Source of the DNA: Flavobacterium sp. 9
GTDB lineage: Bacteria; Bacteroidota; Bacteroidia; Flavobacteriales; Flavobacteriaceae
DNA length: 64,000 nucleotides
Direction of reading: 5' to 3'
Assembly: GCF_002754195.1 (NCBI RefSeq)
Contig: NZ_PEEU01000001.1
Location: forward strand, 6,138,001 to 6,202,000
Shown: piece by piece, positions 1 through 8,980 of the stretch
Numbering within the stretch: position 1 is the first letter of the stretch
Layout of the letters: each line of letters opens with the position of its first letter
The notes under the pieces: generated by a model
What the model saw: the letters and a program-made list of their open reading frames with translations, nothing else
What the model was told of the DNA's origin: nothing
Databases searched by the model: none
Translations under genes and position numbers: made by a program

Positions 1-2
1 CA

Positions 3-260
3 AATACTGCCGGACTAACAATGGCTCCTTTTGCTAAAAATGCCGGAAGCGCTTCAGCTTTAATGGGTGCTATTCAATTAGGTTTGGGTGCTTTAGCTTC
101 TTTTGCAGTTGGAATTTTTGTGAAAAACTCTGTTGTACCAATGGTTTTAATCATGACTACAACTACAATTATAGCTTTTATTGTTCTAAATATTGGTAAA
201 CGTTTTATCAAACAAAAAGTCGAAATTTCTGAAAATGATGATGTTGTGGTTGGACATTAG
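3..260 (+). CDS. Bcr/CflA-type multidrug efflux MFS transporter, C-terminal fragment
   Basis: The frame is open from the window edge (base 3) to the stop at 258-260, so this is the last 85 residues of a longer gene. It reads NTAGLTMAPFAKNAGSASA and then two hydrophobic segments (about residues 24-44 and 47-65) before a short charged tail. The APFAKNAGSASAL stretch is typical of the last transmembrane helices of Bcr/CflA drug-resistance transporters, inner-membrane proton antiporters of the major facilitator superfamily. The substrate cannot be told from this fragment. A palindromic repeat and a bidirectional terminator follow, separating it from the convergent gene. Confidence 0.8.
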   Translation, partial: NTAGLTMAPFAKNAGSASALMGAIQLGLGALASFAVGIFVKNSVVPMVLIMTTTTIIAFIVLNIGKRFIKQKVEISENDDVVVGH

Positions 261-290
261 ATAAAGTAAATTTCAAATTTTCACGCAATC

Positions 291-392
291 TTGTCATTTC
301 GAGGAACGAGAAAGCACACACGGAATTGGACAAAGATTGACAACTTTAGGAATGTAGTTTCTTGTGTGATTTCTGGTTCCTCGAAATGACAA
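291..392. repeat. 102-bp palindromic intergenic element, copy 1
   Basis: The outer arms begin TTGTCATTTCGAGGAACGAG (from 291) and end with the complementary TTCCTCGAAATGACAA at 392. The centre carries AAAGATTGACAACTTT-type sequence. The same arms recur at 11648-11749 (also exactly 102 bp) and, longer, at 15616-15744. It lies in the 3' space between convergent genes, beside a terminator. It looks like a REP- or MITE-like mobile palindrome. Confidence 0.75.
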
Positions 393-402
393 AAATGAGC
401 AT

Positions 403-441
403 AAAAAAAGCCTGAATCTACAATGATTCAGGCTTTTTTTT
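403..441. terminator. Bidirectional terminator between MFS and NDH-2 genes
   Basis: AAAAGCCTGAATC and GATTCAGGCTTTT form a perfect stem around a six-base loop, with A-runs on the left and T-runs on the right. It can therefore end transcription of both convergent genes. Confidence 0.85.
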
Positions 442-468
442 ATTTAATATTCGTTATACAATTGGAGT

Positions 469-1746
469 TTAAATTTCTTTATCTTCTAAGGATCTTTTTT
501 CTGGTCTGATAATCATTCTCAGAGATTGATCTCTGGCGAAATAAGCAACCATCCAGTTCCAGAAAGTATTTAATCTGTTTCTATAGGTAATCAAGGAAAT
601 TAAATGAATAAAAAGCCAAATGATCCACGCAAAAAATCCTTTGAAATGCCATTTTAGACTTGGTAAATCAACCACGGCTTTATTTTTTCCAATAATTGCC
701 ATCGAACCTTTGTCATTGTAAGCAAAAGGTTTAAGTGGTTTATTTTGAACTAAAGCTTTAAAGTTTTTGGCTAAATTTAATCCTTGTTGAATTGCAACCT
801 GAGCCACTTGCGGATGTCCGTCTGGGAAATTTTTATCTCCGGCTAAAATTGCAGTATCGCCAATTGCATAAATATTTTCGAAACCATTTACTTTATTGTA
901 CTGATCTGTTGCCATACGTCTTCCACGACCATAACTTTCTTTAGGGATTCCGTCAAAAAGTTTAGCAGAAACTCCGGCTGCCCAAATTAAATTTTTGGTT
1001 TTAATAGTTTCTCCGTTTTCAAAAAATACAGTATCATCAACATAATCAGTTACTCTGGTATGCAATTTAACTACAACGCCAAGTTTTGTAAGTGCTTCTA
1101 AAGTGTCTTTTTGAGAAGCTTCGCTCATAGGCGAGAGTAGTGCGTCTCCCCCATCGACCAAATAAACATTACTGGCAGAAGTTTCTAATTCAGGATATTC
1201 TTTTAATAGAATGTTTTTTCGCATTTCGGCAAACATTCCTGAAACCTCTACTCCTGTTGGTCCGCCTCCCGCAACTACGATCGTCAATAGTTTACGGCGT
1301 TTACGCATATCTTTGGTAATAGCTGCTTTTTCAAGGTTTTTTAGCAACGCATTACGCATTTCGATGGCATCATTTAAGGTTTTCATCGGAATAGCGTTTT
1401 TCATTACGTTTTCCATGCCAAAATAGCTTGTTTCAGCTCCGGTAGCAAAAACTAAGTAATCGTATGTTAATTCACCATTGCTGAGGATTATTTTATTCTC
1501 GGCAGGAACTGCAGAAAGTAATTCGCCTAAGCGAAATTGCAGGTTTTTTTTGCCTGCAAAGAATTTTCTAAAAGGATAACTAATGCTTGACGGTTCTAAA
1601 AATGCGGTTGCAACCTGATATATTAGTGGCGGAAAAAAGTTATAATTGTTTTTGTCTACAAGTGTTACTTGTATTTGAGGATGGTTTACAAGCTCTTTTG
1701 CGAGATTGATCCCTGCAAAACCACCTCCTATAATGACTATTTTCAT
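469..1746 (-). CDS. NAD(P)/FAD-dependent oxidoreductase, type II NADH dehydrogenase family
   Basis: This 425-residue protein begins with an FAD-binding Rossmann motif (IIGGGFAG, residues 5-12) and has a second dinucleotide motif (AGGGPTGVEVSG, about residue 160) for NAD(P)H. AIGDTA near residue 295 is the C-terminal FAD contact. A hydrophobic stretch around residues 370-395 (WHFKGFFAWIIWLFIHL) resembles the amphipathic membrane anchor of NDH-2 enzymes. Such enzymes pass electrons from NADH to quinone at the inner face of the cytoplasmic membrane without pumping protons. Length matches the family. It is a single gene with its own terminator. Another quinone or thioredoxin-type reductase role cannot be excluded. 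Confidence 0.85.
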   Translation of the reverse strand: MKIVIIGGGFAGINLAKELVNHPQIQVTLVDKNNYNFFPPLIYQVATAFLEPSSISYPFRKFFAGKKNLQFRLGELLSAVPAENKIILSNGELTYDYLVFATGAETSYFGMENVMKNAIPMKTLNDAIEMRNALLKNLEKAAITKDMRKRRKLLTIVVAGGGPTGVEVSGMFAEMRKNILLKEYPELETSASNVYLVDGGDALLSPMSEASQKDTLEALTKLGVVVKLHTRVTDYVDDTVFFENGETIKTKNLIWAAGVSAKLFDGIPKESYGRGRRMATDQYNKVNGFENIYAIGDTAILAGDKNFPDGHPQVAQVAIQQGLNLAKNFKALVQNKPLKPFAYNDKGSMAIIGKNKAVVDLPSLKWHFKGFFAWIIWLFIHLISLITYRNRLNTFWNWMVAYFARDQSLRMIIRPEKRSLEDKEI

Positions 1747-1868
1747 ATATATTGCTTATTAAGTAGGATTTATGAGTGAAACTATTTTTGCTTTTGCAGT
1801 TCTATAAATTTAACATTATAATTTCAAATAAAAAATCCATTTAAGGTTTTCTTTTGATTCTTAAAAAA

Positions 1869-2393
1869 TTAATTTATAAGTTTGAGTTTCATCATAATAT
1901 CAGTCTGTTCATCGTTTCCAAGTTTAAAAATGTGTTTATCAAATTCGACAAAATCATTCTTTTTATAAAAACTTAAAGCTCGATGATTTTCTTCCCAGAC
2001 ACCTAACCAAACATAGTCAACATTCTTGGTTTTGGCTATTTGTATCGCTTTTTCGTAAAGTATTTGTCCGACTTTTTTACCATGAAATTCTTTCGAAACG
2101 TAGATTCTCTCTATTTCCAAAGCCTTGGCATCTTGCAATTCGGTTTGAGATTCGCCAAAATTTACTTTTAAATAACCAATAACATTATTCTCAAGTGTTG
2201 CAAAATAAAATTCAGAATTGGTATTTTTAAGTTCTTCGGTTAATTTGTCGCTGGAGAACTTTTCGTCAAGATACTTTTTCATATTTTCTTCATCATTTGA
2301 TTCTGAAAATGTTTCCTGAAAAGTTTTTCGGCCAATTTCTTTCAATTGATCAATCTCCTGTATTGTTATTCTTTTTATTTCAATAGTTTCCAT
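1869..2393 (-). CDS. GNAT family N-acetyltransferase
   Basis: This 174-residue single-domain acetyltransferase fits the Gcn5 fold. It has ALEIERIYVSKEFHGKKVGQ (strand beta4 and the pyrophosphate-binding loop, about residues 90-109) and LGVWEENHRALSFYKKNDF (about residues 132-150) at the usual spacing. The acetyl-CoA loop is HGKKVGQ, a variant of Q/RxxGxG/A. The substrate is unknown; small-molecule or protein N-acetylation are both possible. It is transcribed alone, convergent with nothing and about 85 bases downstream of the helicase start. Confidence 0.85.
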   Translation of the reverse strand: METIEIKRITIQEIDQLKEIGRKTFQETFSESNDEENMKKYLDEKFSSDKLTEELKNTNSEFYFATLENNVIGYLKVNFGESQTELQDAKALEIERIYVSKEFHGKKVGQILYEKAIQIAKTKNVDYVWLGVWEENHRALSFYKKNDFVEFDKHIFKLGNDEQTDIMMKLKLIN

Positions 2394-2477
2394 AGGTAAC
2401 TTCCTGTTGTTTTTTTTAAGGTTTAGAATACCCTATAAAAATACAACAGAAACTATGAAAAGTAATAATTCAGAATG

Positions 2478-3812
2478 TTACTTTTTGAATTTTTTAACAG
2501 GTTTTTCAGTTACTTCAACTTTGTTTTGTAAAACGTAATTTGCCATCAATTTTTCAATTAATTCATCCTTTGTAAGATGGTGAAAAACTGTTTTTACCTT
2601 TGTTTTTAAATCTGCTGAAATATCGTGATTTGGCTTCGTTTTAAAGATTTGTTTCGCCCATAAAAGCGTATTGTTTTCTTCTAAACTTACAACTGAAGGT
2701 TTTTGGAATTTAGTAAATTTTATCCCTAATTCTTTTTCAAATTCCGGAATTTCAACCACTTCTTCCTCTTGCAAAACCGTTAAAGAAAGTCCTTTTGCTC
2801 CTGCTCTCGCAGTTCTTCCGCTTCTGTGAACGTAAGTTTCATAAGTATCCGGTAAATGATAATTTACAACATATGAAATTTCTTTTACGTCGATTCCTCT
2901 CGCAGCTAAATCTGTAGCAACCAAAATATTAATGTGTCCTTCACGGAATTGCTCCATTATTCTGTCTCTAATTCCTTGTGATAAACTACCGTGAAGCGCG
3001 CCTGAAGAAAAACGGTTTATGGCTAAGTTTTTAGCCAGTTTATTTACTGCAGCTTTAGTTTTACAGAAAATGATTCCGCGTTCGCCATCTTTTGAATTTA
3101 AAAAATACATTAAAACATCCAATTTTTCGATTGGATCAACAACAATATATTCGTGATCAATTCCTTGGTTACCAACAGTTTCCATGTTTGCGCTAACCTG
3201 AACTACATTTTTGTTTAAGTAATTCTGAATCAATTGTTTAATTATTCCCGGTAAAGTTGCAGAGAACAATAAAGTGCGGTGTTTTTTAGGAAGTTCGGCT
3301 ACGATTTCGTCCAAGCTTTCCTTTAGAATTGAAACCATTTCATCTGCTTCGTCTAAAACTAAATATTCAGCTTGTTTTAAGTCAATTGCTTTACGCTGAA
3401 TCAAATCGATCAAACGTCCCGGAGTTGCAACAACAATATGTGTTGGTTGTGTAAGGCGTTCAATTTGTGGCTTAATGGGGATTCCACCACAAGTTGAAGC
3501 TATAGAGATATTTGGAATATGTTTTCCAAAATCCTCTAAATTTCTGAATATTTGCTGTCCAAGTTCTCTGGTTGGAACCAAAATAACGGCTTGAACAACA
3601 GAAGATTTTGTATTGATTAATTGCAATAATGGCAATCCGAAAGCGGCAGTTTTACCGGTTCCGGTTTTGGCTAAACCTACAACATCATGACTTTCAGATA
3701 AAAGTAACGGAATTGTTTTTTGCTGAATTTCTGTTGGTTCAACAATATTCAATTCGCTTAAAGCTTTTAAAATTGGTGCTGAAATTCCTAATGATGAGAA
3801 TTGTTTAGACAT
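2478..3812 (-). CDS. DEAD-box ATP-dependent RNA helicase
   Basis: All core motifs are visible in the 444 residues: Q motif region (LSELNIVEPTEIQQKTI), motif I AKTGTGKT, Ia PTREL, Ib TPGR, II DEAD, III SAT, IV IIFCKT, V ATDLAARGID and VI HRSGRTARAG. The C-terminal tail is lysine-rich (EKPVKKFKK), as in RhlE/CsdA-like helicases that remodel rRNA or cold-stabilised mRNA. It probably acts in ribosome assembly or RNA turnover in the cytoplasm. Stand-alone gene with a 200-base upstream spacer holding an inverted repeat. Confidence 0.92.
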   Translation of the reverse strand: MSKQFSSLGISAPILKALSELNIVEPTEIQQKTIPLLLSESHDVVGLAKTGTGKTAAFGLPLLQLINTKSSVVQAVILVPTRELGQQIFRNLEDFGKHIPNISIASTCGGIPIKPQIERLTQPTHIVVATPGRLIDLIQRKAIDLKQAEYLVLDEADEMVSILKESLDEIVAELPKKHRTLLFSATLPGIIKQLIQNYLNKNVVQVSANMETVGNQGIDHEYIVVDPIEKLDVLMYFLNSKDGERGIIFCKTKAAVNKLAKNLAINRFSSGALHGSLSQGIRDRIMEQFREGHINILVATDLAARGIDVKEISYVVNYHLPDTYETYVHRSGRTARAGAKGLSLTVLQEEEVVEIPEFEKELGIKFTKFQKPSVVSLEENNTLLWAKQIFKTKPNHDISADLKTKVKTVFHHLTKDELIEKLMANYVLQNKVEVTEKPVKKFKK

Positions 3813-3842
3813 CTTTTATTTTTGTTTATTTTGTTTTTATTT

Positions 3843-3990
3843 GTTTCAAGTTTCAGGTTGCTTCGAAAACTTAAAAATGAGTTTCTAGTAATTTGCAAAG
3901 GAGAAATCGCAATAGAATAAATTACTCTAAAATGCTATTTCTCCTTTATAAGAATATAATTTTGTCTAGATTCCAAAAAAAACTTGAAAC
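3843..3990. repeat. Nested inverted repeat of the GTTTCAR family
   Basis: Outer arms GTTTCAAGTTT (3843-3853) and AAACTTGAAAC (3980-3990) are perfect complements. Inner arms AAAGGAGAAAT (3897-3907) and ATTTCTCCTTT (3937-3947) are also perfect. The heptamer GTTTCAR that makes the outer arm recurs at 7842-8021 and 21164-21195. It fills the gap between the two helicase genes. Confidence 0.6.
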
Positions 3991-4010
3991 CTTAAACCTA
4001 AAACAACTTT

Positions 4011-5552
4011 CTATTCGTCCGGTTCGTTCATGATTTTTTCACGATACTTTTTACCAATTAACAAAACTAGTTTTAGTTTGTAATCGTCAACCAGCCATTC
4101 GCGGTAGTTTTTACTACATTGACTCAAACATTTTGCATAACGTTTGATACGGCATTCGATATCGTCATCAAGCTCTTTTCCTAATGATTTTGCTTCTTGT
4201 AATGTTTCTGTATTGTCGACACACATTGCTGCGTGTTGTTCTAATGATTTGTCTAATACAACTTTAGAACGTAAATTTTGTTTGATGATTAATTTGTGTT
4301 CTTCATCAACATCAAAAGTTACATCTGCAGTTTTGCTGAATTTTGCTCTTAATTCAGGCGGCATGCTGTATTTAAAATACAACTCAATTTCGGTATCATC
4401 ACGTAAGTTCTCCAAATAAAACTCAGGTGATTTAAAAATGTGCTGCCAATTTACAGGCTCGCTCCACAGACCAAAACGTGCTGCATTATTTCCTAAATCG
4501 ATCACCGTAAACTCATCTTTACCAGGTAATTTACGAGATCCACGACCAATCATTTGGTAGTATAAAGTTAATGATTTTGTTGCTCTGTTCAGGATAATTG
4601 TTTCAACTGTAGGTTCATCAAAACCAGTTGTTAAGATTCCTACCGAAGTCAAAATTGCATCCGGAGTCTTTTTAAACCATTGTAAGATGTCTTTACGTTC
4701 TTCAGAACTACTTGTATTGTCAAGGTGTCTAATGTCGTAACCGGCTTCTCTAAACGTCTCATATACATATAATGAAGTATGAATACCGTTGTTGAAAATC
4801 AACGTTTTCTTACCTAATGAACGTTCTGTATACGCATGCAAAAGTTTTTCCTGCATGATGGTATTCGTATATAAATCATCTGATGATTTTACGGTGTAAT
4901 CTCCATTGATACCAACTTTTAGAGATGTCAATCCCACATCATAACTATAAGTTGTAGCACGAGCAAGGAAACCTTTGTCAATCAATGAACTAATGGTGTC
5001 TCCCACAATAAGTTCATCGTAACTCTGGTGCATTGGTAATTTTATATTCGAACTCAAAGGTGTTGCTGTTACTCCAAGAATAAAAGCGTTTTTGAATGAG
5101 TTTAATAATTTTCTGAATGAATTGTAATGTGCCTCATCAATAATAACCAAACCAATGTTGTCAAGATGTAATTTCTCGTCGTTGATACGGTTTTTCAAAG
5201 TTTCTACCATCGCCACAAAACAAGAAAAGTCGTTTTGATCCGGTAATTCTTTTACTTTACTATTGATAATTTTATTAGAAACGCCAAAACCTTTTAACAT
5301 TTTTGAGGTTTGTTTACAAAGCTCGATACGGTGTGTTAAAACAACCACTTTTTTATCATTATTAGCTAAATAACGACGCACGATTTCGGAAAAAATCACT
5401 GTTTTTCCGCCACCTGTAGGCAATTGGTATAATAAATGATGTTTCGAAGGAGCATTGTCTAAACGTTCAAAAATGGCGTCAATATCGCCTTTTTGGTATG
5501 CATAAAGTTCTTTTTTCTCTTCTCTTTCTATTTCTAAAGTGTTTTGAGACAT
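4011..5552 (-). CDS. Superfamily II DEAH helicase (RadD/type III restriction-like)
   Basis: This 513-residue protein has an N-terminal ATPase domain with Walker A LPTGGGKTVIF (about residues 44-54), motif II DEAH (about 139-142) and motif III TATP. The second RecA domain carries GILTTGFDEPTV and MIGRGSRK (motif VI). The layout resembles RadD/YejH and the helicase half of restriction enzymes, which act on DNA. No nuclease or methylase domain is present, and no neighbouring modification gene is seen. It therefore looks like a house-keeping DNA-repair helicase rather than a defence system. The C-terminal third (about residues 380-513) is not a domain I recognise. Confidence 0.85.
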   Translation of the reverse strand: MSQNTLEIEREEKKELYAYQKGDIDAIFERLDNAPSKHHLLYQLPTGGGKTVIFSEIVRRYLANNDKKVVVLTHRIELCKQTSKMLKGFGVSNKIINSKVKELPDQNDFSCFVAMVETLKNRINDEKLHLDNIGLVIIDEAHYNSFRKLLNSFKNAFILGVTATPLSSNIKLPMHQSYDELIVGDTISSLIDKGFLARATTYSYDVGLTSLKVGINGDYTVKSSDDLYTNTIMQEKLLHAYTERSLGKKTLIFNNGIHTSLYVYETFREAGYDIRHLDNTSSSEERKDILQWFKKTPDAILTSVGILTTGFDEPTVETIILNRATKSLTLYYQMIGRGSRKLPGKDEFTVIDLGNNAARFGLWSEPVNWQHIFKSPEFYLENLRDDTEIELYFKYSMPPELRAKFSKTADVTFDVDEEHKLIIKQNLRSKVVLDKSLEQHAAMCVDNTETLQEAKSLGKELDDDIECRIKRYAKCLSQCSKNYREWLVDDYKLKLVLLIGKKYREKIMNEPDE

Positions 5553-5663
5553 TGTTTATTTTTGGATTTTTGCAAAAATACACCGAAAAAACAGTTATTC
5601 ATCTTATTTTAACTTAAAATAAATGTTTTTTTTAAATAAGATTTTTTATGAGAAGTACTTTTT

Positions 5664-6194
5664 TTAGTCGATTTTGTCTAAGATTGCTTCAAAATCGTAC
5701 TTATTTTTCCATTTTTGTTGAATAGTTTCTTTTTCGATTGCAATAATTCTTTCTCTGAAATCAGATAAAATTCCGTTTGAAATCGAAAAATTTACGGCTT
5801 GTTCAAATGAGTTAAATATACTCTTGTAAAATAATTCCTGCTTTATAAAATTTTGCGACGAATAAGTTTGAGCAATTTCGATGTTGTAAAGCATAATATC
5901 AGCAATTACAAAAGGATCAACACCCAATAAAATGAAATGTTTTATGTATTTCTGAGCTACAGAACGACGCATTTTGGCTTTCGGACGTCGTTTTGAATTG
6001 GGCTTTTTAATTGGAAAATATTCCTGCGAGATTTTGACTTTGCATTCCTGCAGCAATTTGTCTTCTTTTGGATTGAAAACAAAATCATAATAGACTTTTA
6101 CAGGACTAAACTTTTCATACAACTGAATTATTTGTTCTTCGAGTTGTTCTTTGCTCAATTCGTTCAAATATTTTTTTAAATCGCGTTTACTCAT
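5664..6194 (-). CDS. DUF6155 family protein
   Basis: The 176-residue product is basic and helical, starting MSKRDLKKYLNELSKEQLE. It has a lysine/arginine cluster (KKPNSKRRPKAKMRRS, about residues 68-83). I recognise the overall sequence as the DUF6155 family found mainly in Bacteroidota. The ATG at 6192-6194 is preferred over an upstream TTG at 6200. The basic patch suggests nucleic-acid contact, but no function is known. It lies about 110 bases upstream (in its own direction) of the DEAH helicase gene and could be co-transcribed with it. Confidence 0.7.
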   Translation of the reverse strand: MSKRDLKKYLNELSKEQLEEQIIQLYEKFSPVKVYYDFVFNPKEDKLLQECKVKISQEYFPIKKPNSKRRPKAKMRRSVAQKYIKHFILLGVDPFVIADIMLYNIEIAQTYSSQNFIKQELFYKSIFNSFEQAVNFSISNGILSDFRERIIAIEKETIQQKWKNKYDFEAILDKID

Positions 6195-6297
6195 TATCAA
6201 AGTTTAAGATTACAAAAGTAAATTACTTTCCTGATTCATGTCGCAAAAACCAACCATAATACTTAATTTTGCTTCAATAAACTCAAAATATATATAC

Positions 6298-6585
6298 ATG
6301 CTCAAGATTTTCAAAGTTACTGCAATTTTAGAGGGAATCTCTTATTTAGTGTTATTTACCAATATGCTTTTCATTAAAACCAACAATCCTGAACTTTACC
6401 ATACCTTATTACGTCCGTTAGGAATGACGCACGGCGTTCTATTTATAGGATATGTTTTGTTGGCATTTTTACTTAGAAAGCCACAAAACTGGGATTTAAA
6501 AACTTTCGCAATTATTCAAATAGCTTCTCTTATTCCTTTTGGAACTTTTTATATCGAGAAAAAATATTTAGAAAATAATGCCTAA
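6298..6585 (+). CDS. DUF3817 domain membrane protein
   Basis: The 95-residue product starts MLKIFKVTAILEGISYLVL and has three hydrophobic segments. It contains the ExxSYL and HPLGMTHG-like pattern (here LRPLGMTHGVLF) characteristic of DUF3817, a small integral membrane family of unknown role. The internal ATG at 6298 is chosen over 6238 because the family begins at this residue. Its stop overlaps the start of the mechanosensitive channel gene by eight bases, so the two are probably translated together. Confidence 0.85.
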   Translation: MLKIFKVTAILEGISYLVLFTNMLFIKTNNPELYHTLLRPLGMTHGVLFIGYVLLAFLLRKPQNWDLKTFAIIQIASLIPFGTFYIEKKYLENNA

Positions 6586-7834
6586 TCTTTTGAATAAAAT
6601 ATTCAACTTTTTATACCCTCTTTTTAGAGACTGGGGAATGAGCCGCAATTTTGCGTCTTATGTCAGCCTTGTCTTTAATATTGCTATAATGATCGTTTTG
6701 GCTTATGCCATTTATTATATGGCAAAATTTGTTTTGGTAACCTTAACGGCAATTTTTGCACAAAAGACCAAAACAAAATTTGACGATTATTTAATTCACA
6801 ATAAAACCACAAAATACACCGCGTATTTAATTCCGTTTTTCTTTATTTATAAAGCCGTTCCAATTATTTTGGACAAATATGAATATTGGGAAACGCTTTT
6901 TGGAAAAATCGTAGGTATTTATATCGTTTTAATCAGTTTATGGATTATTAGAACGATTTTTAATGCCTTACGCGATTATCTAAAACAAAAACCGGAATAC
7001 AGCGATAAACCGATCGATAGTTTCGTTCAGGTTATTATGATTGTACTTTGGATTTTTGGTGTTGCCATGATTATTTCGACTTTATTCGGAATCAAACAAG
7101 GCGAATTGTTGACGATTTTAGGGACACTTTCGGCAATTATTATCTTGATATTCAGAGATACTATTCTAGGATTTGTATCCAGTGTTCAGGTGGCCATAAA
7201 CGATATGGTTCGTATTGGTGACTGGATTACGATGGATAAATTTGGTGCTGATGGTGACGTAATTGAAATTAATCTTACAACGGTTAAAGTTCGAAATTTC
7301 GACAACACGATTACTACAATTCCAACTTATGCTTTAAGTTCAGACTCGTTCCAGAACTGGCGTGGAATGCAAAAATCTGCCGGAAGACGTATTAAAAGAC
7401 ACGTTTTGATTAAAAGCAGCAGTATTCGTTTCTTAACGGATGAAGATTTGGAACAAATGAAAAAAGTACAACTTCTAAGCAATTACATCGAAACAAGACA
7501 ATCCGAAATTGTAAAATACAACGATATTCGTGGCGTAGACAAAACTTTGGCGCTTAATGGCCGAAATATGACTAATCTGGGATTATTTAGAAAATATATT
7601 ATTCAATATTTAATCACACATCCTGGTTTAAATAAAGAAATGCATATGATGTGTCGTCAGTTACAATCGACTGCACACGGAGTTCCGTTAGAAATTTATG
7701 CTTTTTCAAGTGATAAACGCTGGGCAAACTACGAATATATAATGGCCGATATTTTTGACCACGTTATGGCTTCTGTAGAATATTTTGACCTCGAAATCTT
7801 CGAATTACCATCGAAAATTGGGCATTTAGATTAG
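6578..7834 (+). CDS. Mechanosensitive ion channel, YbdG-like
   Basis: The 418-residue protein has about five N-terminal membrane helices. These are followed by an MscS core: a pore helix and VAINDMVRIGDWITMDKFGADGDVIEINLTTVKVRNFDN (about residues 205-243, matching the MscS beta domain with its GDVxEI and TTxxxxD pattern). Length and C-terminal extension (about 140 residues past the beta domain) match YbdG/MscM-type channels, which open on hypo-osmotic shock in the inner membrane. It overlaps the DUF3817 gene upstream. Confidence 0.88.
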   Translation: MPNLLNKIFNFLYPLFRDWGMSRNFASYVSLVFNIAIMIVLAYAIYYMAKFVLVTLTAIFAQKTKTKFDDYLIHNKTTKYTAYLIPFFFIYKAVPIILDKYEYWETLFGKIVGIYIVLISLWIIRTIFNALRDYLKQKPEYSDKPIDSFVQVIMIVLWIFGVAMIISTLFGIKQGELLTILGTLSAIIILIFRDTILGFVSSVQVAINDMVRIGDWITMDKFGADGDVIEINLTTVKVRNFDNTITTIPTYALSSDSFQNWRGMQKSAGRRIKRHVLIKSSSIRFLTDEDLEQMKKVQLLSNYIETRQSEIVKYNDIRGVDKTLALNGRNMTNLGLFRKYIIQYLITHPGLNKEMHMMCRQLQSTAHGVPLEIYAFSSDKRWANYEYIMADIFDHVMASVEYFDLEIFELPSKIGHLD

Positions 7835-7841
7835 GAATTTT

Positions 7842-8021
7842 GTTTCAGGTTTTCTTTGTTTCAAGTTTGAAAAATGTTCTTAACCGCAAAGTTCGCAAAG
7901 TTTTTTCGCAAAGATCGCAAGGCAATACTTTGCGTTCATAGCGTAAAACTTTGCGAACTTTGCGGTTAAATTATGCTCAAAGCAAAACAACCTGAAACCT
8001 GAAACAAAGAAAACCTGAAAC
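7842..8021. repeat. 180-bp nested inverted repeat
   Basis: The outer arms start GTTTCAGGTTTTCTTTGTTTC at 7842 and end with the complementary GAAACAAAGAAAACCTGAAAC at 8021. The inner arms are TTAACCGCAAAGTTCGCAAA (from 7880) and its complement ending TTGCGGTTAA near 7968. The element ends on the stop codon of the next minus-strand gene. Degenerate pieces of the same two motifs occur at 21164-21300. Confidence 0.75.
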
Positions 8022-8449
8022 TATTTTTTAACTTCTTCAAAAACAAACTCAGCTTTATTATATTCTATAGGCTGATCCGGCATAAAAAGCGGAAGATTAA
8101 AATAAGTTCCAATTACTCCTTTTCCCATAAAAAGTTTGTTTTCTTTTTTCAAGATTGCCAGCGGAATCCTTTTCCAGCTTCCTCCGTTTGAGATATAATG
8201 AAAATCACCTCGTAGCGTATCGCCTTTTATATCTCCCCTAACATCTCCGGAATCTTTACCGATTTTATAATACGAGATTTCATAACGACCGTAAAAGCGT
8301 TTGTCGTTTATATTCAGGCTTAAAATTGCGGTATCTTTATTATGTACAGCACGGTACATAACCTGATTATACTGACTTTTATCTTCCTTATTATTGCAGG
8401 AAACCAGAAACATAATCGACAAAGAAACCAGTATAATTTTTTTAGTCAT
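8021..8449 (-). CDS. Hypothetical lipoprotein
   Basis: The 142-residue product has a lipoprotein signal (MTKKIILVSLSIMFLVSC, lipobox LVSC at residues 15-18) and then a soluble, probably all-beta domain rich in alternating polar and aromatic residues. I do not recognise a named family. It is likely an outer- or inner-membrane-anchored periplasmic protein. The stop codon is formed by the terminal base of the adjoining repeat. Single gene, with a second palindromic repeat directly upstream. Confidence 0.75.
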   Translation of the reverse strand: MTKKIILVSLSIMFLVSCNNKEDKSQYNQVMYRAVHNKDTAILSLNINDKRFYGRYEISYYKIGKDSGDVRGDIKGDTLRGDFHYISNGGSWKRIPLAILKKENKLFMGKGVIGTYFNLPLFMPDQPIEYNKAEFVFEEVKK

Positions 8450-8466
8450 TTTTGAGAAGGATTTTT

Positions 8467-8530
8467 AACCATTTAAGTTATGTAAGGAATTATAAGTTTA
8501 GCTTAAATTAACTTAAATAACTTATATGGT
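8467..8530. repeat. 64-bp palindromic repeat, copy 1
   Basis: It reads AACCATTTAAGTTATGTAAG at the left and ends AACTTATATGGT, giving an imperfect hairpin. A second copy in the same orientation lies at 10461-10524. It sits between the lipoprotein and thioesterase genes. Confidence 0.65.
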
Positions 8531-8537
8531 GAATAAA

Positions 8538-8921
8538 TTATAAACGATCTTTTACGAATTCGATTTGGGTTTTTCCATGCGCTTTTGGTTTTCCGTTTTC
8601 GTCAAGATTTACCATTGTCGTTTGATCGATTGTAATAATGATTTCGCGAGTCATCATATTTCGAACGGCACAAGTTAAAACCAAAGAAGTATTTCCGAAT
8701 TTCACAACATCAATTCCAATTTCGACAATATCACCTTGTCTGGCCGAACTCTTAAAATTAATTTCAGACATGTATTTAGTTACAACTCTGGTGTTTTCTA
8801 ACTGAATTATCGTGTACAATGCCAGTTCTTCGTCGATCCAGGCCAATAATTTTCCGCCAAATAAAGTTCCGTTTGGATTTAAATCTTCGGGTTTAACCCA
8901 TTTTCTGGTATGAAATCGCAT
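8538..8921 (-). CDS. Acyl-CoA thioesterase (hotdog fold, YciA/BACH type)
   Basis: The 127-residue single hotdog domain has the catalytic-helix signature DLNPNGTLFGGKLLAWIDEE (about residues 14-33). The acidic residue there activates water for hydrolysis of acyl-CoA to free acid and CoA. A C-terminal strand region follows (MMTREIIITIDQTTMVNLDENGKP). Length is that of a single-domain YciA-like enzyme, usually hexameric in the cytoplasm. Substrate chain length cannot be told. Divergent from the gene at 8981 with a 59-base spacer. Confidence 0.88.
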   Translation of the reverse strand: MRFHTRKWVKPEDLNPNGTLFGGKLLAWIDEELALYTIIQLENTRVVTKYMSEINFKSSARQGDIVEIGIDVVKFGNTSLVLTCAVRNMMTREIIITIDQTTMVNLDENGKPKAHGKTQIEFVKDRL

Positions 8922-8980
8922 AATTTTAGTTTAAATAAAAATTTTTGTATTGGAATTTTTTCTAAATTTAAAGAAAAAAC

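Noticed and set aside
4011..5552. Restriction-modification system
   Set aside because: Only the helicase is present, with no nuclease or methyltransferase partner.
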